The translations under genes and the position numbers were made by a program. Below, one piece after another: positions 40,726 through 50,892 of a stretch of 64,000 nt of DNA. The notes under the pieces were generated by a model, which saw nothing but the letters and a program-made list of their open reading frames with translations, had not been told where the DNA came from and did no database searches. Origin of the DNA: Ectorhizobium quercum. Lineage in GTDB: Bacteria > Pseudomonadota > Alphaproteobacteria > Rhizobiales > Rhizobiaceae. The stretch covers positions 744,001 through 808,000 of the forward strand of contig NZ_JANFPI010000003.1 in assembly GCF_026552795.1 (NCBI RefSeq), written 5' to 3'. The stretch's first letter is position 1; the number at the start of each line of letters is the position of its first letter.

Positions 40726-41376
40726 TCAGACCTTGGCCAGGATGGCCTCGATCGATGCGGTGACTTCGTCGATACTGGCCATGCCGTCCACGCCGTGGAG
40801 CAGTCCCTTGGCATAATAGTAGCCGATCAGCGGGGACGTGTCCTTGTAATAGGTCTGGAGACGGGCCACCACCGTATCCCGATTATCGTCGGGACGCCGC
40901 TTGAAGTGAGTCGAACCGCAACGGTCGCACACGCCTTCGACCTTCGGCTTCAGGTTGGTGTCGTGATAGCCCGCGCCGCACTGGGCACAGGTGTAGCGTC
41001 CGGCGATACGGTCCGTGAGAACCTCGTCGTCCACCTGGATCTCGATCACCGCCGAGAGTTCCAGCCCCTTCGCCTTCAGCATCGCCTCCGTTGCGTCGGC
41101 CTGAACCAGCGTGCGCGGAAAACCGTCGAGAATGAACCCCTTGGAACAGTCGGGCTGCTCGATGCGCTCCGCCACGATCCCGATGACGATATCGTCGGAC
41201 ACCAGTTTGCCGGCGTCCATGACGGCCTTCGCCTTCTTGCCGATGTCGGTGCCCGCCGCGATTGCGGCGCGCAGCATGTCGCCGGTCGAAAGCTGGGGAA
41301 TGCCGTGACGCTCGACAATACGCTGGGCCTGCGTGCCCTTGCCGGCGCCCGGAGGCCCCAAAAGAATCAGTCTCAT
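40726..41376 (-). CDS. adk: Adenylate kinase, long zinc-LID form
   Basis: Interconverts ATP, ADP and AMP; 216 aa. Seen: P-loop GPPGAGKGTQA near residue 7, FILDGFPRTLVQA near 80, and a long LID (about 120-160) with four cysteines CAQCGAGYH ... CDRCGSTH that can bind zinc. Some related rhizobia have the short-LID enzyme of about 192-194 aa (recalled, not checked), so the long form may be taxonomically informative. It overlaps the secY stop by 4 bp (ATGA), implying translational coupling. Confidence 0.97.
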   Translation of the reverse strand: MRLILLGPPGAGKGTQAQRIVERHGIPQLSTGDMLRAAIAAGTDIGKKAKAVMDAGKLVSDDIVIGIVAERIEQPDCSKGFILDGFPRTLVQADATEAMLKAKGLELSAVIEIQVDDEVLTDRIAGRYTCAQCGAGYHDTNLKPKVEGVCDRCGSTHFKRRPDDNRDTVVARLQTYYKDTSPLIGYYYAKGLLHGVDGMASIDEVTASIEAILAKV

Positions 41377-42713
41377 TTTCCCCTCTTGCCTCCACGCAAC
41401 TTGGACTTCTTGATCAGGCCTTCATACTGCTGGGCAATCAGGTGCCCCTGGATCTGCGCAACCGTATCGAGGGTGACGCTCACCATGATCAGAAGCGAGG
41501 TGCCGCCGAGAGCCAGCGGAACGCCCGTGCGTGCTACCAGAATTTCGGGAAGAATGCAGACAAAGACAAGATAGACGGCGCCAACGACCGTGATGCGCGT
41601 GAGCACGTAATCGATATACTGCGCGGTACGCTCGCCCGGGCGAATGCCCGGAATGAAGCCGCCATGCTTTTTCAGGTTGTCGGCCGTGTCTTTCGGATTG
41701 AAGACGATGGCCGTGTAGAAGAAGGCGAAGAACGCGATCAGCGCGCCATAGAGCACCATGAACAGCGGCTGGCCGTGGCCGAGCGACGCGATGACCGTGG
41801 TCGCCCAGGGCGGCAGTTGCGCCGAGTCGGTGAAACCCGCCGCCGTCGCCGGCAGAAGCAGGAGCGACGAGGCGAAGATCGCCGGAATGACGCCCGCCGT
41901 GTTCAGCTTCAGAGGCAGATGGGACGTATCACCCTGGAACATGCGGTTGCCCACCTGCCGCTTGGGATACTGGATCACCAGGCGGCGCTGCGCGCGCTCG
42001 ACGAACACGATCAGGGCGATGACGGCGATCGCGACGACGAGAACCGTCAGGATCAGCACGGTGGAGAGGGCACCGGTACGGCCGAGTTCGAGGGTCCCGG
42101 CCAGCGCACTGGGCAGACCGGCGGCGATGCCCGCATAGATGATCAGCGAAATGCCGTTGCCGATGCCGCGCGAGGTGATCTGCTCGCCGAGCCACATCAG
42201 GAACATCGTGCCGCCGAGCAGCGTCAGGACCGTGGAAAGGCGGAAGAACCAGCCCGGATCGTTGACAAGGCCGCTGCCGCTCTCAAGACCGACGGCAATG
42301 CCGTAGGCCTGAAGCGTGCCGAGAATCACCGTGCCGTAGCGGGTGTACTGGTTGATGATCTTGCGGCCCGCTTCGCCTTCCTTCTTCAACGCCTCGAGCG
42401 AGGGCACGACCGAGGTCATGAGCTGAACGATGATCGACGCGGAGATGTAGGGCATGATGCCGAGGGCGAAAATCGCCATGCGCTCGACGGCGCCGCCGGC
42501 GAACATGTTGAAAAGCCCCAATATGCCACCGGCCTGTGACTGGAACGCCTGCGCATAGGCTTCTGGATTGAGGCCCGGCAGGGGAATATGAGTGCCAAGA
42601 CGATAAACGAGGAGAGCTGCCAGGGTAAACCAAAGGCGCTTCTTGAGATCCTCAGCCTTGGCGAAGGTGGCAAAATTCAGATTCGAGGCCAACTGTTCCG
42701 CTGCTGATGCCAT
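41373..42713 (-). CDS. secY: Preprotein translocase channel subunit SecY
   Basis: Core of the SecYEG channel; 446 aa with ten TM helices. Seen: LALLVYRLGTHIPLPG near 35, the TM2 region GGILGLFNMFAGGAVERMAIFALGIMPYISASIIVQLM, and the C-terminal loop region GFIPGIRPGERTAQYIDYVL near 325. The ATG at 42713 (MASAAEQLAS) is the conserved start; the frame extends to 42800. Upstream spacer to rplO is unusually long (298 bp); downstream it overlaps adk. Confidence 0.98.
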   Translation of the reverse strand: MASAAEQLASNLNFATFAKAEDLKKRLWFTLAALLVYRLGTHIPLPGLNPEAYAQAFQSQAGGILGLFNMFAGGAVERMAIFALGIMPYISASIIVQLMTSVVPSLEALKKEGEAGRKIINQYTRYGTVILGTLQAYGIAVGLESGSGLVNDPGWFFRLSTVLTLLGGTMFLMWLGEQITSRGIGNGISLIIYAGIAAGLPSALAGTLELGRTGALSTVLILTVLVVAIAVIALIVFVERAQRRLVIQYPKRQVGNRMFQGDTSHLPLKLNTAGVIPAIFASSLLLLPATAAGFTDSAQLPPWATTVIASLGHGQPLFMVLYGALIAFFAFFYTAIVFNPKDTADNLKKHGGFIPGIRPGERTAQYIDYVLTRITVVGAVYLVFVCILPEILVARTGVPLALGGTSLLIMVSVTLDTVAQIQGHLIAQQYEGLIKKSKLRGGKRGK

Positions 42714-42889
42714 GCGTATCTCCGCCTGTCCCGTTCCGGCGGCGCGACGAGGCCGGCCTTTCCGGAAGCGATATTCTGTTTTTTGAACGGAGCAAGGCAT
42801 GTGGCGGAAAACGCCGACGCCTCACCCTTCAACGATCCGCGGCGGTCATTGCGACCTGCCGCCCTGCCCTGCGTATTGCTGCTCTCCTA

Positions 42890-42936
42890 CGAGATCCGGG
42901 ACGGAAAACCGCGTCACATCTTTTCTGGAACAGCGC
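42890..42936 (-). repeat. Dispersed intergenic repeat, copy D, inside the spc cluster
   Basis: Minus strand GCGCTGTTCCAG, AAAAGATGTGACGCGG, TTTTCCGTCCCGG aligns with the first half of copies A and B. It lies in the rplO-secY spacer. Confidence 0.6.
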
Positions 42937-42953
42937 ATGCAAGGGCGTGAGGC

Positions 42954-43000
42954 CTCCCATATGGGAGCAGAACCGCCCGGATTGAAGAACCGGGCGGTTC
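42954..43000 (-). other. Palindrome plus hairpin after rplO
   Basis: CTCCCATATGGGAG (42954-42967) is a perfect 14-bp palindrome next to a perfect 11-bp stem GAACCGCCCGG / CCGGGCGGTTC (42970-43000, 9-nt loop), 12 bp after the rplO stop. No T tract follows on the minus strand. It may be an RNA processing or attenuation element before secY. Confidence 0.5.
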
Positions 43001-43011
43001 GCATTCGCGAT

Positions 43012-43488
43012 TTATTCGGCGACAGCCGCTGCTGCGAGCTGCTTGATCGAACCGCCGGCCTTTTCGATCTTCTCGACGGCAGCCTTGGAGGCGCCGGCGA
43101 CTTCGATCGTCACCTTCGACTTCAGTTCGCCATCCGACAGAACGCGAACGCCGTCCTTGACGCGACGGACGACGCCGGCCGCCTTGAGCGCTTCGGCATC
43201 GATCGTCTTGGCGGCGTCGAGCTTGCCGGCCGTGATCGCATCCTGGATGCGGCCGAGCGAAACGACAACATATTCGGAAGCGAAGATGTTGTTGAAGCCA
43301 CGCTTCGGCAGACGGCGGTAGATCGGCATCTGGCCGCCCTCGAAGCCGTTGATCGAAACGCCCGAACGAGCCTTCTGACCCTTCACGCCACGACCGCCGG
43401 TCTTGCCCTTGCCGGAGCCGATACCGCGACCGACGCGGGTGCGGCTCTTGCTGGCGCCTTCGTTGTCCTTGATTTCATTGAGCTTCAT
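43012..43488 (-). CDS. rplO: Ribosomal protein uL15
   Basis: 158 aa. Seen: [22 protein letters not shown], the Gly/Lys-rich [22 protein letters not shown] near 23 and [17 protein letters not shown] near 49. ATG at 43488; the open frame runs to 43545. 16 bp after rpmD. Confidence 0.97.
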   Translation of the reverse strand: MKLNEIKDNEGASKSRTRVGRGIGSGKGKTGGRGVKGQKARSGVSINGFEGGQMPIYRRLPKRGFNNIFASEYVVVSLGRIQDAITAGKLDAAKTIDAEALKAAGVVRRVKDGVRVLSDGELKSKVTIEVAGASKAAVEKIEKAGGSIKQLAAAAVAE

Positions 43489-43504
43489 GACAGGTTCCTC
43501 CGTG

Positions 43505-43693
43505 TCACTTCTCGTCGACGACGCGAACGAGATGCTGAACAGCACGGATCATGCCGCGGACAGCCGGCGTATCTTCCAGCGTGCGGCGACGGTGCATCTT
43601 GTTGAGGCCCAGACCGATCAGCGTCTTGCGCTGGACTTCCGGACGGCGAATCGGGCTGCCGATCTGTTCGACAGTGATCGTCTTCTTGGTCAT
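43505..43693 (-). CDS. rpmD: Ribosomal protein uL30
   Basis: 62 aa, full length. [43 protein letters not shown] covers the characteristic fold. 12 bp after rpsE. Confidence 0.97.
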   Translation of the reverse strand: MTKKTITVEQIGSPIRRPEVQRKTLIGLGLNKMHRRRTLEDTPAVRGMIRAVQHLVRVVDEK

Positions 43694-43705
43694 CCCTGCC
43701 TCCTC

Positions 43706-44275
43706 TTACTCTTCGGAGGACACGCCGGCATCCGCGCGACGAGCCTGAAGGGTGGCGTACTTGATGCCGCGCTGGGCAGCGATGTCCTTGGGATGGACCT
43801 GATGCTTCAGCGCATCGAACGTGGCGCGCACCATGTTGTAGGGGTTCGAAGAACCCGTCGACTTGGCGACGACGTCGTTGACGCCGAGCGTTTCGAAGAC
43901 AGCGCGCATCGGACCGCCGGCGATGATGCCGGTACCAGCCTTGGCGGCGCGCAGCAGAACCTTGCCGGCGCCATGACGGCCGTTGACGTCGTGATGCAGC
44001 GTGCGACCGTCACGAAGCGGAACGAAAATCAGGTCGCGCTTGGCGGCTTCGGTGGCCTTGCGGATGGCTTCCGGCACTTCACGCGCCTTGCCATGACCGA
44101 AACCGACCCGGCCCTTCTGGTCGCCGACGACGACGAGAGCGGCAAAGCCGAAACGACGGCCGCCCTTCACCACCTTGGCGACGCGGTTGATAGCGACCAG
44201 CTTGTCGACGAACTCGCTGTCGCGCTCTTCACGGCTGCCGCGATCATCGCGCGGAGCCCTTTCCTTCTGTGCCAT
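43706..44275 (-). CDS. rpsE: Ribosomal protein uS5
   Basis: Small-subunit fidelity protein; 189 aa. Seen: [30 protein letters not shown] (double-stranded RNA-binding S5 fold, near 22) and [39 protein letters not shown]. The ATG at 44275 ([10 protein letters not shown]) is chosen; upstream in-frame codons are not conserved. A 187-bp spacer with a hairpin (44388-44411, CGGCCCGGA/TCCGGGCCG) separates it from rplR. Confidence 0.97.
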   Translation of the reverse strand: MAQKERAPRDDRGSREERDSEFVDKLVAINRVAKVVKGGRRFGFAALVVVGDQKGRVGFGHGKAREVPEAIRKATEAAKRDLIFVPLRDGRTLHHDVNGRHGAGKVLLRAAKAGTGIIAGGPMRAVFETLGVNDVVAKSTGSSNPYNMVRATFDALKHQVHPKDIAAQRGIKYATLQARRADAGVSSEE

Positions 44276-44462
44276 TGTCCTCTTCCTTTTTCTTTTCCGG
44301 ATGCAATCGGCGGACACAATGATAACCGCGCCGCGCCCTGTTCACAGGGAGCGTGCGGCAGACGACGGGCTTTCACCCAAGACGACGGCCCGGATATCAG
44401 TCCGGGCCGACATTTTCAACCAAAGTTTTACGGAAACCCCGAATAAGGATTTCCAGGCAAAC

Positions 44463-44825
44463 TCAGAAGCTCAGGCCACCTTCACGGGCAGCCTCGGCAA
44501 GAGCCTTGATGCGGCCGTGATAGATGAAGGCGCCACGGTCGAACACGACCTCCTTGACGCCCGCAGCGGTGGCACGCTCGGCGACGAGCTTGCCGACGGC
44601 GGCGGCGGCGGCCGTGTCGGCCCCGGTCTTCAGTTCGGTGCGCAGACCGGTGTCGAGCGTCGAAGCGGCGGCAAGCGTGCGGCCGGCGACGTCATCGATG
44701 ATCTGGGCGTAGATGTTCTTCGACGAGCGATGAACCGACAGGCGCGGACGACCGTTCGCAACCGCCTTGAGCTGGCGGCGCACGCGGCTCGCGCGCTTGG
44801 CAAGTGCTTGTTTCCTGCTAGCCAT
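44463..44825 (-). CDS. rplR: Ribosomal protein uL18
   Basis: 120 aa; binds 5S rRNA. Seen: [20 protein letters not shown] near 27 and the C-terminal [26 protein letters not shown]. 12 bp after rplF. Confidence 0.97.
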   Translation of the reverse strand: MASRKQALAKRASRVRRQLKAVANGRPRLSVHRSSKNIYAQIIDDVAGRTLAAASTLDTGLRTELKTGADTAAAAAVGKLVAERATAAGVKEVVFDRGAFIYHGRIKALAEAAREGGLSF

Positions 44826-44837
44826 TTCGCGTGATCC

Positions 44838-45371
44838 TTACTTCTTCTTGCCTTCCTTGCGGACAATCCGCTCTTCCGCATACTTGACGCCCTTGCCCTT
44901 GTAGGGCTCGGGGCCACGGAATTCGCGAATTTCGGCCGCAACCTGGCCAACCTGCTGCTTGCTGATGCCGGTGACGACGATTTCCGTCGGCTTCGGCACT
45001 GCAATGGTGATGCCCTGCGGCGGTTCGTAGATCACGTCGTGGCTGAAACCGAGCGCGAGCTGCAGGTTCTTGCCCTGCAGGGCGGCACGATAACCGACGC
45101 CGTTGATTTCAAGCTTGCGCTCGAAACCGTCCTTGACGCCCTTGAAGATGTTCTCGATCATCGTGCGGGACATGCCCCACTTCGAACGAGCATCCTTCGT
45201 TTCGTTCACCGGAGTGACCGAAATGGCGTTGTCTTCCAGCGCGAGAGCGATTTCGTCATTCGCGACGAAGAAAAGTTCACCCTTCGGGCCCTTGGCCGTG
45301 ACCTTCTGTCCTTCGACAGAGGCCGTCACACCAGCAGGAACCGGAACGGGCTTTTTACCGATACGAGACAT
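44838..45371 (-). CDS. rplF: Ribosomal protein uL6
   Basis: 177 aa; sits near the sarcin-ricin loop and factor-binding site. Seen: [38 protein letters not shown] near 66 and the C-terminal [29 protein letters not shown] at 45371; the frame is open to 45449. Confidence 0.98.
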   Translation of the reverse strand: MSRIGKKPVPVPAGVTASVEGQKVTAKGPKGELFFVANDEIALALEDNAISVTPVNETKDARSKWGMSRTMIENIFKGVKDGFERKLEINGVGYRAALQGKNLQLALGFSHDVIYEPPQGITIAVPKPTEIVVTGISKQQVGQVAAEIREFRGPEPYKGKGVKYAEERIVRKEGKKK

Positions 45372-45414
45372 GTTTAAATCCTGTCTGTTCGTTATGGAGT
45401 TCCCCTGACCGGTC

Positions 45415-45813
45415 TTAGAAGACCGAGCAGAGAACCTCACCGCCAACATTCTGTTCGCGAGCCTGGTGATCGGCCATCACGCCCTTCGGAGTCGAAAGGA
45501 TGGTGATGCCGAGGCCGTTCGCGACCTGCGGAATGGACTTCACCGAGACATAAACCCGGCGGCCCGGCTTGGACACGCGGCCGATCTCACGGATGACCGA
45601 AGCGCCTTCATAGTACTTGAGTTCGATCTGCAACTCGGCCTTGCCGCTGCCGGACTCGACCTGGCTGTAGCCACGAATGTAGCCCTCGGCCTGGAGAACG
45701 TCGAGAACGCGGACGCGAAGCTTGGAGGCCGGCGTGGACACCGTCGACTTGCGACGAGCGGCGCCATTGCGGATACGGGTGAGCATATCGCCCAACGGAT
45801 CAGTCATGGTCAT
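45415..45813 (-). CDS. rpsH: Ribosomal protein uS8
   Basis: 132 aa. Seen: [21 protein letters not shown] at the N-terminus and [26 protein letters not shown] at the C-terminus. The first of two ATGs (45813, MTMTDP) has AAGGAG 8 bp upstream; the ATG at 45807 is the alternative. In E. coli S8 is the spc translational repressor. Confidence 0.97.
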   Translation of the reverse strand: MTMTDPLGDMLTRIRNGAARRKSTVSTPASKLRVRVLDVLQAEGYIRGYSQVESGSGKAELQIELKYYEGASVIREIGRVSKPGRRVYVSVKSIPQVANGLGITILSTPKGVMADHQAREQNVGGEVLCSVF

Positions 45814-45825
45814 CTTCCCGTCTCC

Positions 45826-46131
45826 TTACCAGCTCGACTTCACAATGCCCGGCACCTTGCCGAGATTGCCCAGCTCGCGAAGCGCGATACGCGACATCCT
45901 GAGCTTGCGGTAGAACGCGCGCGGGCGACCGGTCACTTCGCAACGGTTGCGAATGCGGGTCTTGGAGCCGTCGCGCGGCAGTTCCGCCAGCTTGAGGGTT
46001 GCCTTGAACCGGTCTTCGATCGGAAGGGCCTGGTCCATGATGATCGCCTTCAGCTTGGCACGCTTGGCGGCCTGGCTGGCGACGGTCTTGCGGCGGCGCT
46101 TGTTCTTTTCAACTGCGCTTGTTTTCGCCAT
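45826..46131 (-). CDS. rpsN: Ribosomal protein uS14, zinc-free long form
   Basis: 101 aa. The C-minus form: it lacks the CxxC pairs of zinc-binding S14. Seen: [26 protein letters not shown] near 63 and the terminal GIVKSSW. 33 bp after rplE. Confidence 0.97.
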   Translation of the reverse strand: MAKTSAVEKNKRRRKTVASQAAKRAKLKAIIMDQALPIEDRFKATLKLAELPRDGSKTRIRNRCEVTGRPRAFYRKLRMSRIALRELGNLGKVPGIVKSSW

Positions 46132-46164
46132 ATTGAAGTTCCTTTTCTACGCTCGTCGTTACGG

Positions 46165-46722
46165 TTACTGACGGAACGGGAAGTTGAACTCTTTCAGAAG
46201 AGTCCGGGCTTCGTCGTCGGTCTTGGCCGTCGTGCAAACGATGATGTCCATGCCCCACATCTGATCAACCTTGTCGTAGTTGATCTCCGGGAACACAATG
46301 TGCTCCTTGATGCCCATAGCGAAGTTGCCACGGCCGTCAAAGGACTTCGGGTTCAGGCCGCGGAAGTCGCGAACGCGCGGGAGCGCGATGTTGACCAGGC
46401 GATCTAGGAATTCATACATGCGAACGCCGCGCAGCGTCACCTTGGCGCCGATCGGCATGCCCTCGCGAAGCTTGAAGCCCGCGATGGAATTGCGTGCACG
46501 GGTGATGACCGGCTTCTGGCCCGCGATCGCAGCCAGGTCGGCGGCGGCAACGGTGGGCTTCTTCGAGTCGGCCGTGGATTCGCCCACACCCATATTGATC
46601 ACGATCTTCGACAGCTTCGGAATCTGCATCTCGTTGCTGTACGAATAGGTTTCCTGCAACTTGGCGCGAATACGCGAGGCGTATTCCGTCTTCAGCCGCG
46701 GCTCGTACTTTACCTCAGCCAT
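46165..46722 (-). CDS. rplE: Ribosomal protein uL5
   Basis: 185 aa; 5S rRNA and P-site tRNA contact. Seen: [21 protein letters not shown] near 34, [16 protein letters not shown] and [28 protein letters not shown]. The start overlaps the rplX end by 8 bp. Confidence 0.98.
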   Translation of the reverse strand: MAEVKYEPRLKTEYASRIRAKLQETYSYSNEMQIPKLSKIVINMGVGESTADSKKPTVAAADLAAIAGQKPVITRARNSIAGFKLREGMPIGAKVTLRGVRMYEFLDRLVNIALPRVRDFRGLNPKSFDGRGNFAMGIKEHIVFPEINYDKVDQMWGMDIIVCTTAKTDDEARTLLKEFNFPFRQ

Positions 46723-47023
46723 CGATCACTTCTCCCGAACGCTTGGCCACACGGACCTTCTTGCCTTCAACAACCTTGAAACCGACGCGGGTCGGCTTGC
46801 CGTCCTTGTCGACGATCGAAAGGTTGGAAAGATGGACCGAGGCTTCCTTGGTGATGATGCCGGCTTCCTGGGTCTGCGTCTGGCGCTGGTGGCGCTTGAC
46901 GACGTTGACACCGCGAACGACGGCCCGATCTTCCTTCGGGAGAACCTGAAGGACTTCGCCCTGACGGCCCTTGTCCTTGCCGGTGATTACGACGACCTTG
47001 TCGCCTTTACGAATCTTCTGCAT
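46715..47023 (-). CDS. rplX: Ribosomal protein uL24
   Basis: 102 aa; assembly initiator of the 50S subunit. KOW motif [35 protein letters not shown] at residues 6-40. 12 bp after rplN and overlapping rplE. Confidence 0.98.
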   Translation of the reverse strand: MQKIRKGDKVVVITGKDKGRQGEVLQVLPKEDRAVVRGVNVVKRHQRQTQTQEAGIITKEASVHLSNLSIVDKDGKPTRVGFKVVEGKKVRVAKRSGEVIDG

Positions 47024-47035
47024 CTCGATTGCTCC

Positions 47036-47404
47036 TTACAGCACTTCCGGAGCCAGCGAGATGATCTTCATATGGCTCTTGGCGCGGAGTTCGCGCGGAA
47101 CCGGTCCGAAGATACGGGTGCCGATCGGCTCTTTCTTGTTGTCGATAAGAACGGCCGCGTTGTTATCGAAACGGATGACGCTGCCGTCCGGACGGCGGAT
47201 GTCCTTGGCGGTACGAACCACCACGGCCTTCATCACGTCGCCCTTCTTGACGCGGCCACGCGGAATAGCTTCCTTGATCGAAACGACGATGATGTCGCCG
47301 ACCGAAGCATACTTGCGCTTGGAGCCGCCCAGCACCTTGATGCACATGACACGACGTGCGCCGGAATTATCCGCCACGTCGAGGTTTGTTTGCATCTGAA
47401 TCAT
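47036..47404 (-). CDS. rplN: Ribosomal protein uL14
   Basis: 122 aa. Seen: [27 protein letters not shown] and [24 protein letters not shown]. First gene of the spc group, preceded by a 305-bp spacer with hairpins. Confidence 0.98.
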   Translation of the reverse strand: MIQMQTNLDVADNSGARRVMCIKVLGGSKRKYASVGDIIVVSIKEAIPRGRVKKGDVMKAVVVRTAKDIRRPDGSVIRFDNNAAVLIDNKKEPIGTRIFGPVPRELRAKSHMKIISLAPEVL

Positions 47405-47709
47405 GTCAGGTCGCCTTCTTGTTGTTACCAGGCCGGTTGGGTGAAGCACCCCCTGACCCGGCTTATTGACTAAGGTTCAATTTCATGCCGCCTGCCCCGC
47501 CTTCGGCGAAGCGTAAACAGCATGGAAGCGGCAGGAGGCCCGATTCCGGACTTCCTTCCGCTCCAGTCGCGTGCTTCATACAGCGTTTTCCAAAAAGTAC
47601 AAGGCCCGCCCGAAGATTCTTGTCCTCCGGAGGGCCTTATCCTTCAACGAACGATCCCGAATGCCGCGAAGGCATCCGGGATGGATCCGCTACGGAAAAT
47701 CCGTATTCG
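47405..47709 (-). other. S10/spc junction spacer with hairpins
   Basis: 305 bases between rpsQ and rplN. On the minus strand, after the rpsQ stop: a 12-bp imperfect stem (47654-47682, loop GCGAA), then AAGGCCC...GGGCCTT (47638-47601) followed by GTACTTTTT, which resembles a terminator. A short stretch near 47580-47600 weakly resembles the dispersed repeat. No gene and no clear rplN promoter was seen. Confidence 0.5.
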
Positions 47710-47946
47710 TCACGCCTGGGCGGCAATCACCGTCCAGCGCTTGTCCTTGGAGATCGGCGCGCATTCCTGGATGGAAACGACGTCACCGACCTTGTACTGG
47801 TTGCTCTCGTCATGGGCCTTGTACTTCTTGGACCGGCGAACGGTCTTCTGAAGCAGCGGGTGCGCAAAACGGCGCTCGACGCGGACCACGACAGTCTTTT
47901 CGTTCTTGTCGCTCACGACGACACCCTGAAGAATTCTTTTCGGCAT
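47710..47946 (-). CDS. rpsQ: Ribosomal protein uS17
   Basis: 78 aa. Seen: [42 protein letters not shown], characteristic. Last gene of the S10 group, 11 bp after rpmC. Confidence 0.97.
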   Translation of the reverse strand: MPKRILQGVVVSDKNEKTVVVRVERRFAHPLLQKTVRRSKKYKAHDESNQYKVGDVVSIQECAPISKDKRWTVIAAQA

Positions 47947-47957
47947 CGATCTGGTCC

Positions 47958-48158
47958 TTAGGCCTTGGCTTCGGCCGCCTTCTGGCGGGCAATGGTCTTG
48001 ATGCGGGCGATGTCCTTGCGGACTTCCGTGACCCGCGAGGTCTTTTCAAGCTGGCCGGTGGCCTTCTGGAAGCGCAGGTTGAACTGCTCCTTCTTCAGCT
48101 TGGCAAGCTCTTCCTTCAGCTGGTCTGCGCTCAGCGCGCGAACGTCTGCGGCTTTCAT
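47958..48158 (-). CDS. rpmC: Ribosomal protein uL29
   Basis: 66 aa; lies at the peptide exit tunnel near the trigger-factor site. [43 protein letters not shown] is the typical helical hairpin. Confidence 0.97.
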   Translation of the reverse strand: MKAADVRALSADQLKEELAKLKKEQFNLRFQKATGQLEKTSRVTEVRKDIARIKTIARQKAAEAKA

Positions 48159-48170
48159 TGGCTCAATCCC

Positions 48171-48584
48171 TTACTCTGCGATGCGCTGTACGAAGCGCGT
48201 CTTGACCGAGAGCTTGGCTGCGCCGAGGCGCAGGGCCTCACGGGCGATTTCCTCGCTCACACCGTCGATCTCGAACATCATGCGGCCAGGCTTGACCTTG
48301 GCCGCCCAGTATTCGACCGAACCCTTGCCCTTACCCATACGAACTTCGGTCGGCTTGGCCGTGACCGGAACATCGGGGAAAACGCGGATCCAGACGCGAC
48401 CGGCGCGCTTCATGTAGCGCGTGATCGCGCGGCGGGCCGCCTCGATCTCGCGCGCGTTGACGCGGTTGGGTTCCTGAGCCTTCAGACCGAATTCACCGAA
48501 GGCAAGGTCGAAGCCGCCCTTGGCCACACCCTTGATGCGACCCTTGAACTGCTTGCGATACTTTGTACGCTTTGGCTGCAACAT
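48171..48584 (-). CDS. rplP: Ribosomal protein uL16
   Basis: 137 aa; near the A site. Seen: [55 protein letters not shown]. 38 bp after rpsC. Confidence 0.98.
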   Translation of the reverse strand: MLQPKRTKYRKQFKGRIKGVAKGGFDLAFGEFGLKAQEPNRVNAREIEAARRAITRYMKRAGRVWIRVFPDVPVTAKPTEVRMGKGKGSVEYWAAKVKPGRMMFEIDGVSEEIAREALRLGAAKLSVKTRFVQRIAE

Positions 48585-48622
48585 TTTCTTACTTCTCCGA
48601 GCTTATCTTTCGCCAGCGTTGA

Positions 48623-49345
48623 TCAAGCGTTCTCGCGGCGGCGGTCGCCACGGTCACGGTTGGAAGAGCCCTGCGAGTCGCCTTCGAGCGCCCGGCGCTC
48701 GGAAGCCATCGGATCGTGCTCAAGGATTTCACCCTTGAAGATCCAGACCTTGATACCGCAGATACCGTAGGCGGTTTCGGCTTCGGCCGTGCCGTAGTCG
48801 ATGTCGGCGCGCAGCGTGTGAAGCGGAACGCGGCCTTCGCGATACCATTCGGTACGGGCGATTTCAGCGCCACCCAGACGGCCGGCGCAGGTGATCCTGA
48901 TGCCTTCGGCGCCGAGACGCATCGCCGACTGCACGGCGCGCTTCATCGCACGGCGGAAAGCCACGCGACGCTCGAGCTGCTGGGCGATCGACTGGGCGAC
49001 CAGCGTCGCATCGGTTTCCGGCTTGCGCACTTCGACGATGTTGAGGTGCGTTTCGGACTGCGTCATTTCGGAAAGCTTCTTGCGAAGCTTTTCGATGTCG
49101 GCGCCCTTCTTGCCGATGATGAGACCCGGGCGGGCCGAGTGGATCGTGACGCGGCACTTCTTGTGCGGACGCTCGATGACCACCTTGGCGATGCCGGCCT
49201 GCTTCAGTTCCTTCTGGACGAAGGCGCGGATCTTCAGGTCTTCGTGCAGGAGGTTGCCGTATTCCGCGTTATCGGCGAACCAGCGGCTGTCCCAGGTGCG
49301 GTTAATGCCGAGACGGAAACCGATCGGATTAATTTTCTGGCCCAT
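48623..49345 (-). CDS. rpsC: Ribosomal protein uS3
   Basis: 240 aa; mRNA entry site. N-terminal KH domain with [26 protein letters not shown] near 66, and the C-terminal S3 domain [29 protein letters not shown]. The tail is charged ([11 protein letters not shown]). Its ATG overlaps the rplV stop by 1 bp. Confidence 0.98.
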   Translation of the reverse strand: MGQKINPIGFRLGINRTWDSRWFADNAEYGNLLHEDLKIRAFVQKELKQAGIAKVVIERPHKKCRVTIHSARPGLIIGKKGADIEKLRKKLSEMTQSETHLNIVEVRKPETDATLVAQSIAQQLERRVAFRRAMKRAVQSAMRLGAEGIRITCAGRLGGAEIARTEWYREGRVPLHTLRADIDYGTAEAETAYGICGIKVWIFKGEILEHDPMASERRALEGDSQGSSNRDRGDRRRENA

Positions 49346-49734
49346 TATGCAGCCTCCCCTTTTTCCTGGACTTCACGCACCACGATGGTCAGGTGCGCGA
49401 ACGGCTTCTCGACACGCGATGCACGGCCACGGCCACGGGCGTGGAAACGCTTCATGACGATGGACTTGCCGACGTAGGCCTCGGCGACGATCAGGCTGTC
49501 GACGTCGAGGTCGTGGTTGTTTTCGGCGTTCGCGATGGCCGATTCCAGGGTCTTCCTGACCGTGCCGGCGATCCGCTTGCGGGAGAACTCCAGTTCGGCC
49601 AGCGCGCGGTCGACCTTCTTGCCGCGGATGAGCGCGGCAACCAGGTTGAGCTTCTGCGGGCTGACACGAAGCGTGCGGGCAATAGCCTGCGCTTCGTTTT
49701 CCTTGAGCCGGCGTTCGGTTTTTGCCTTGCCCAT
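49345..49734 (-). CDS. rplV: Ribosomal protein uL22
   Basis: 129 aa; its beta-hairpin lines the exit tunnel. Seen: [27 protein letters not shown] near 22 and the tunnel hairpin [22 protein letters not shown] near 98. Two bp after rpsS and overlapping rpsC. Confidence 0.98.
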   Translation of the reverse strand: MGKAKTERRLKENEAQAIARTLRVSPQKLNLVAALIRGKKVDRALAELEFSRKRIAGTVRKTLESAIANAENNHDLDVDSLIVAEAYVGKSIVMKRFHARGRGRASRVEKPFAHLTIVVREVQEKGEAA

Positions 49735-49736
49735 GA

Positions 49737-50015
49737 TTATTTCCTCTTCGCCTTCTTGTCCGCACCGTGGCCGTAATAGGTACGGGTCGGAGCGAATTCG
49801 CCGAACTTGTGGCCGACCATGTCTTCGTTGACGCTGACCGGAACATGCTTGGAGCCATTGTAGACGCCGAACGTCAGGCCGACGAACTGCGGCAGGATCG
49901 TGGAGCGGCGGCTCCAGATCTTGATGACTTCACTACGCCCGCCTTCACGCACCTTCTCAGCCTTCTTGAGAAGATATCCGTCAACAAACGGGCCTTTCCA
50001 TACTGAACGAGCCAT
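49737..50015 (-). CDS. rpsS: Ribosomal protein uS19
   Basis: 92 aa. Seen: [43 protein letters not shown] and [15 protein letters not shown]. 15 bp after rplB. Confidence 0.98.
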   Translation of the reverse strand: MARSVWKGPFVDGYLLKKAEKVREGGRSEVIKIWSRRSTILPQFVGLTFGVYNGSKHVPVSVNEDMVGHKFGEFAPTRTYYGHGADKKAKRK

Positions 50016-50030
50016 TTCTGACTTCCTCTC

Positions 50031-50867
50031 TTACTTCTTGCGCTGATGGCGCGAACGCATGATGAACTTGTCGGTGGACTTGTTCGAGCGCGTGCGCTTG
50101 CCCTTCGTCGGCTTGCCCCACGGCGTCACCGGATGACGGCCACCGGACGTGCGGCCTTCGCCACCACCGTGCGGGTGGTCGACGGGGTTCATGACGACGC
50201 CGCGAACGTGCGGACGCTTGCCGCGCCAGCGCGAACGGCCGGCCTTGCCGTCGTTGATGTTCCCGTGGTCGGCGTTGGAAACGGCGCCGATGGTTGCCAG
50301 GCACGAGCCATGTACGAGACGCTGTTCACCGGAGTTGAGGCGCAGGATGGCCATCCCGGCGTCGCGGCCGACGAGCTGGACATAGGTGCCGGCGGAACGG
50401 GCGATCTGGCCGCCCTTGGCCGGCTTCAGCTCGACGTTATGAACGATCGAGCCGACCGGAATGGACTGCAACGGCATGGTGTTGCCCGGCTTGACGTCGA
50501 CGGCCTTCTGCGAGGAGATGACCTTGTCGCCGGCGGCGAGGCGCTGCGGAGCCAGGATGTAGGCCTGTTCGCCATCAGCATAGGTGATGAGAGCGATGAA
50601 GGCAGTACGGTTCGGGTCGTATTCCAGACGCTCGACAGTGGCTTCAACGTCGAACTTGCGACGCTTGAAGTCGACCAGACGATAGGTGCGCTTGTGACCG
50701 CCGCCCTGGAAGCGGACGGTGATGCGACCGGCGTTGTTACGGCCGCCCTTGGAGGACAGACCTTCCGTCAGCGCCTTGACCGGCTTGCCCTTGTACAGAC
50801 CGGAGCGGTCGACAATGACGAGCTGGCGCTGGCTCGGGGTCGTCGGATTGAAACTTTTCAATGCCAT
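50031..50867 (-). CDS. rplB: Ribosomal protein uL2
   Basis: 278 aa; needed for peptidyl-transferase centre assembly and subunit joining. Seen: [28 protein letters not shown] near 42 and the C-terminal [30 protein letters not shown] near 220 with the conserved His. Confidence 0.99.
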   Translation of the reverse strand: MALKSFNPTTPSQRQLVIVDRSGLYKGKPVKALTEGLSSKGGRNNAGRITVRFQGGGHKRTYRLVDFKRRKFDVEATVERLEYDPNRTAFIALITYADGEQAYILAPQRLAAGDKVISSQKAVDVKPGNTMPLQSIPVGSIVHNVELKPAKGGQIARSAGTYVQLVGRDAGMAILRLNSGEQRLVHGSCLATIGAVSNADHGNINDGKAGRSRWRGKRPHVRGVVMNPVDHPHGGGEGRTSGGRHPVTPWGKPTKGKRTRSNKSTDKFIMRSRHQRKK

Positions 50868-50892
50868 TTTTCTATTCCCTTCAGGCTAGCCG

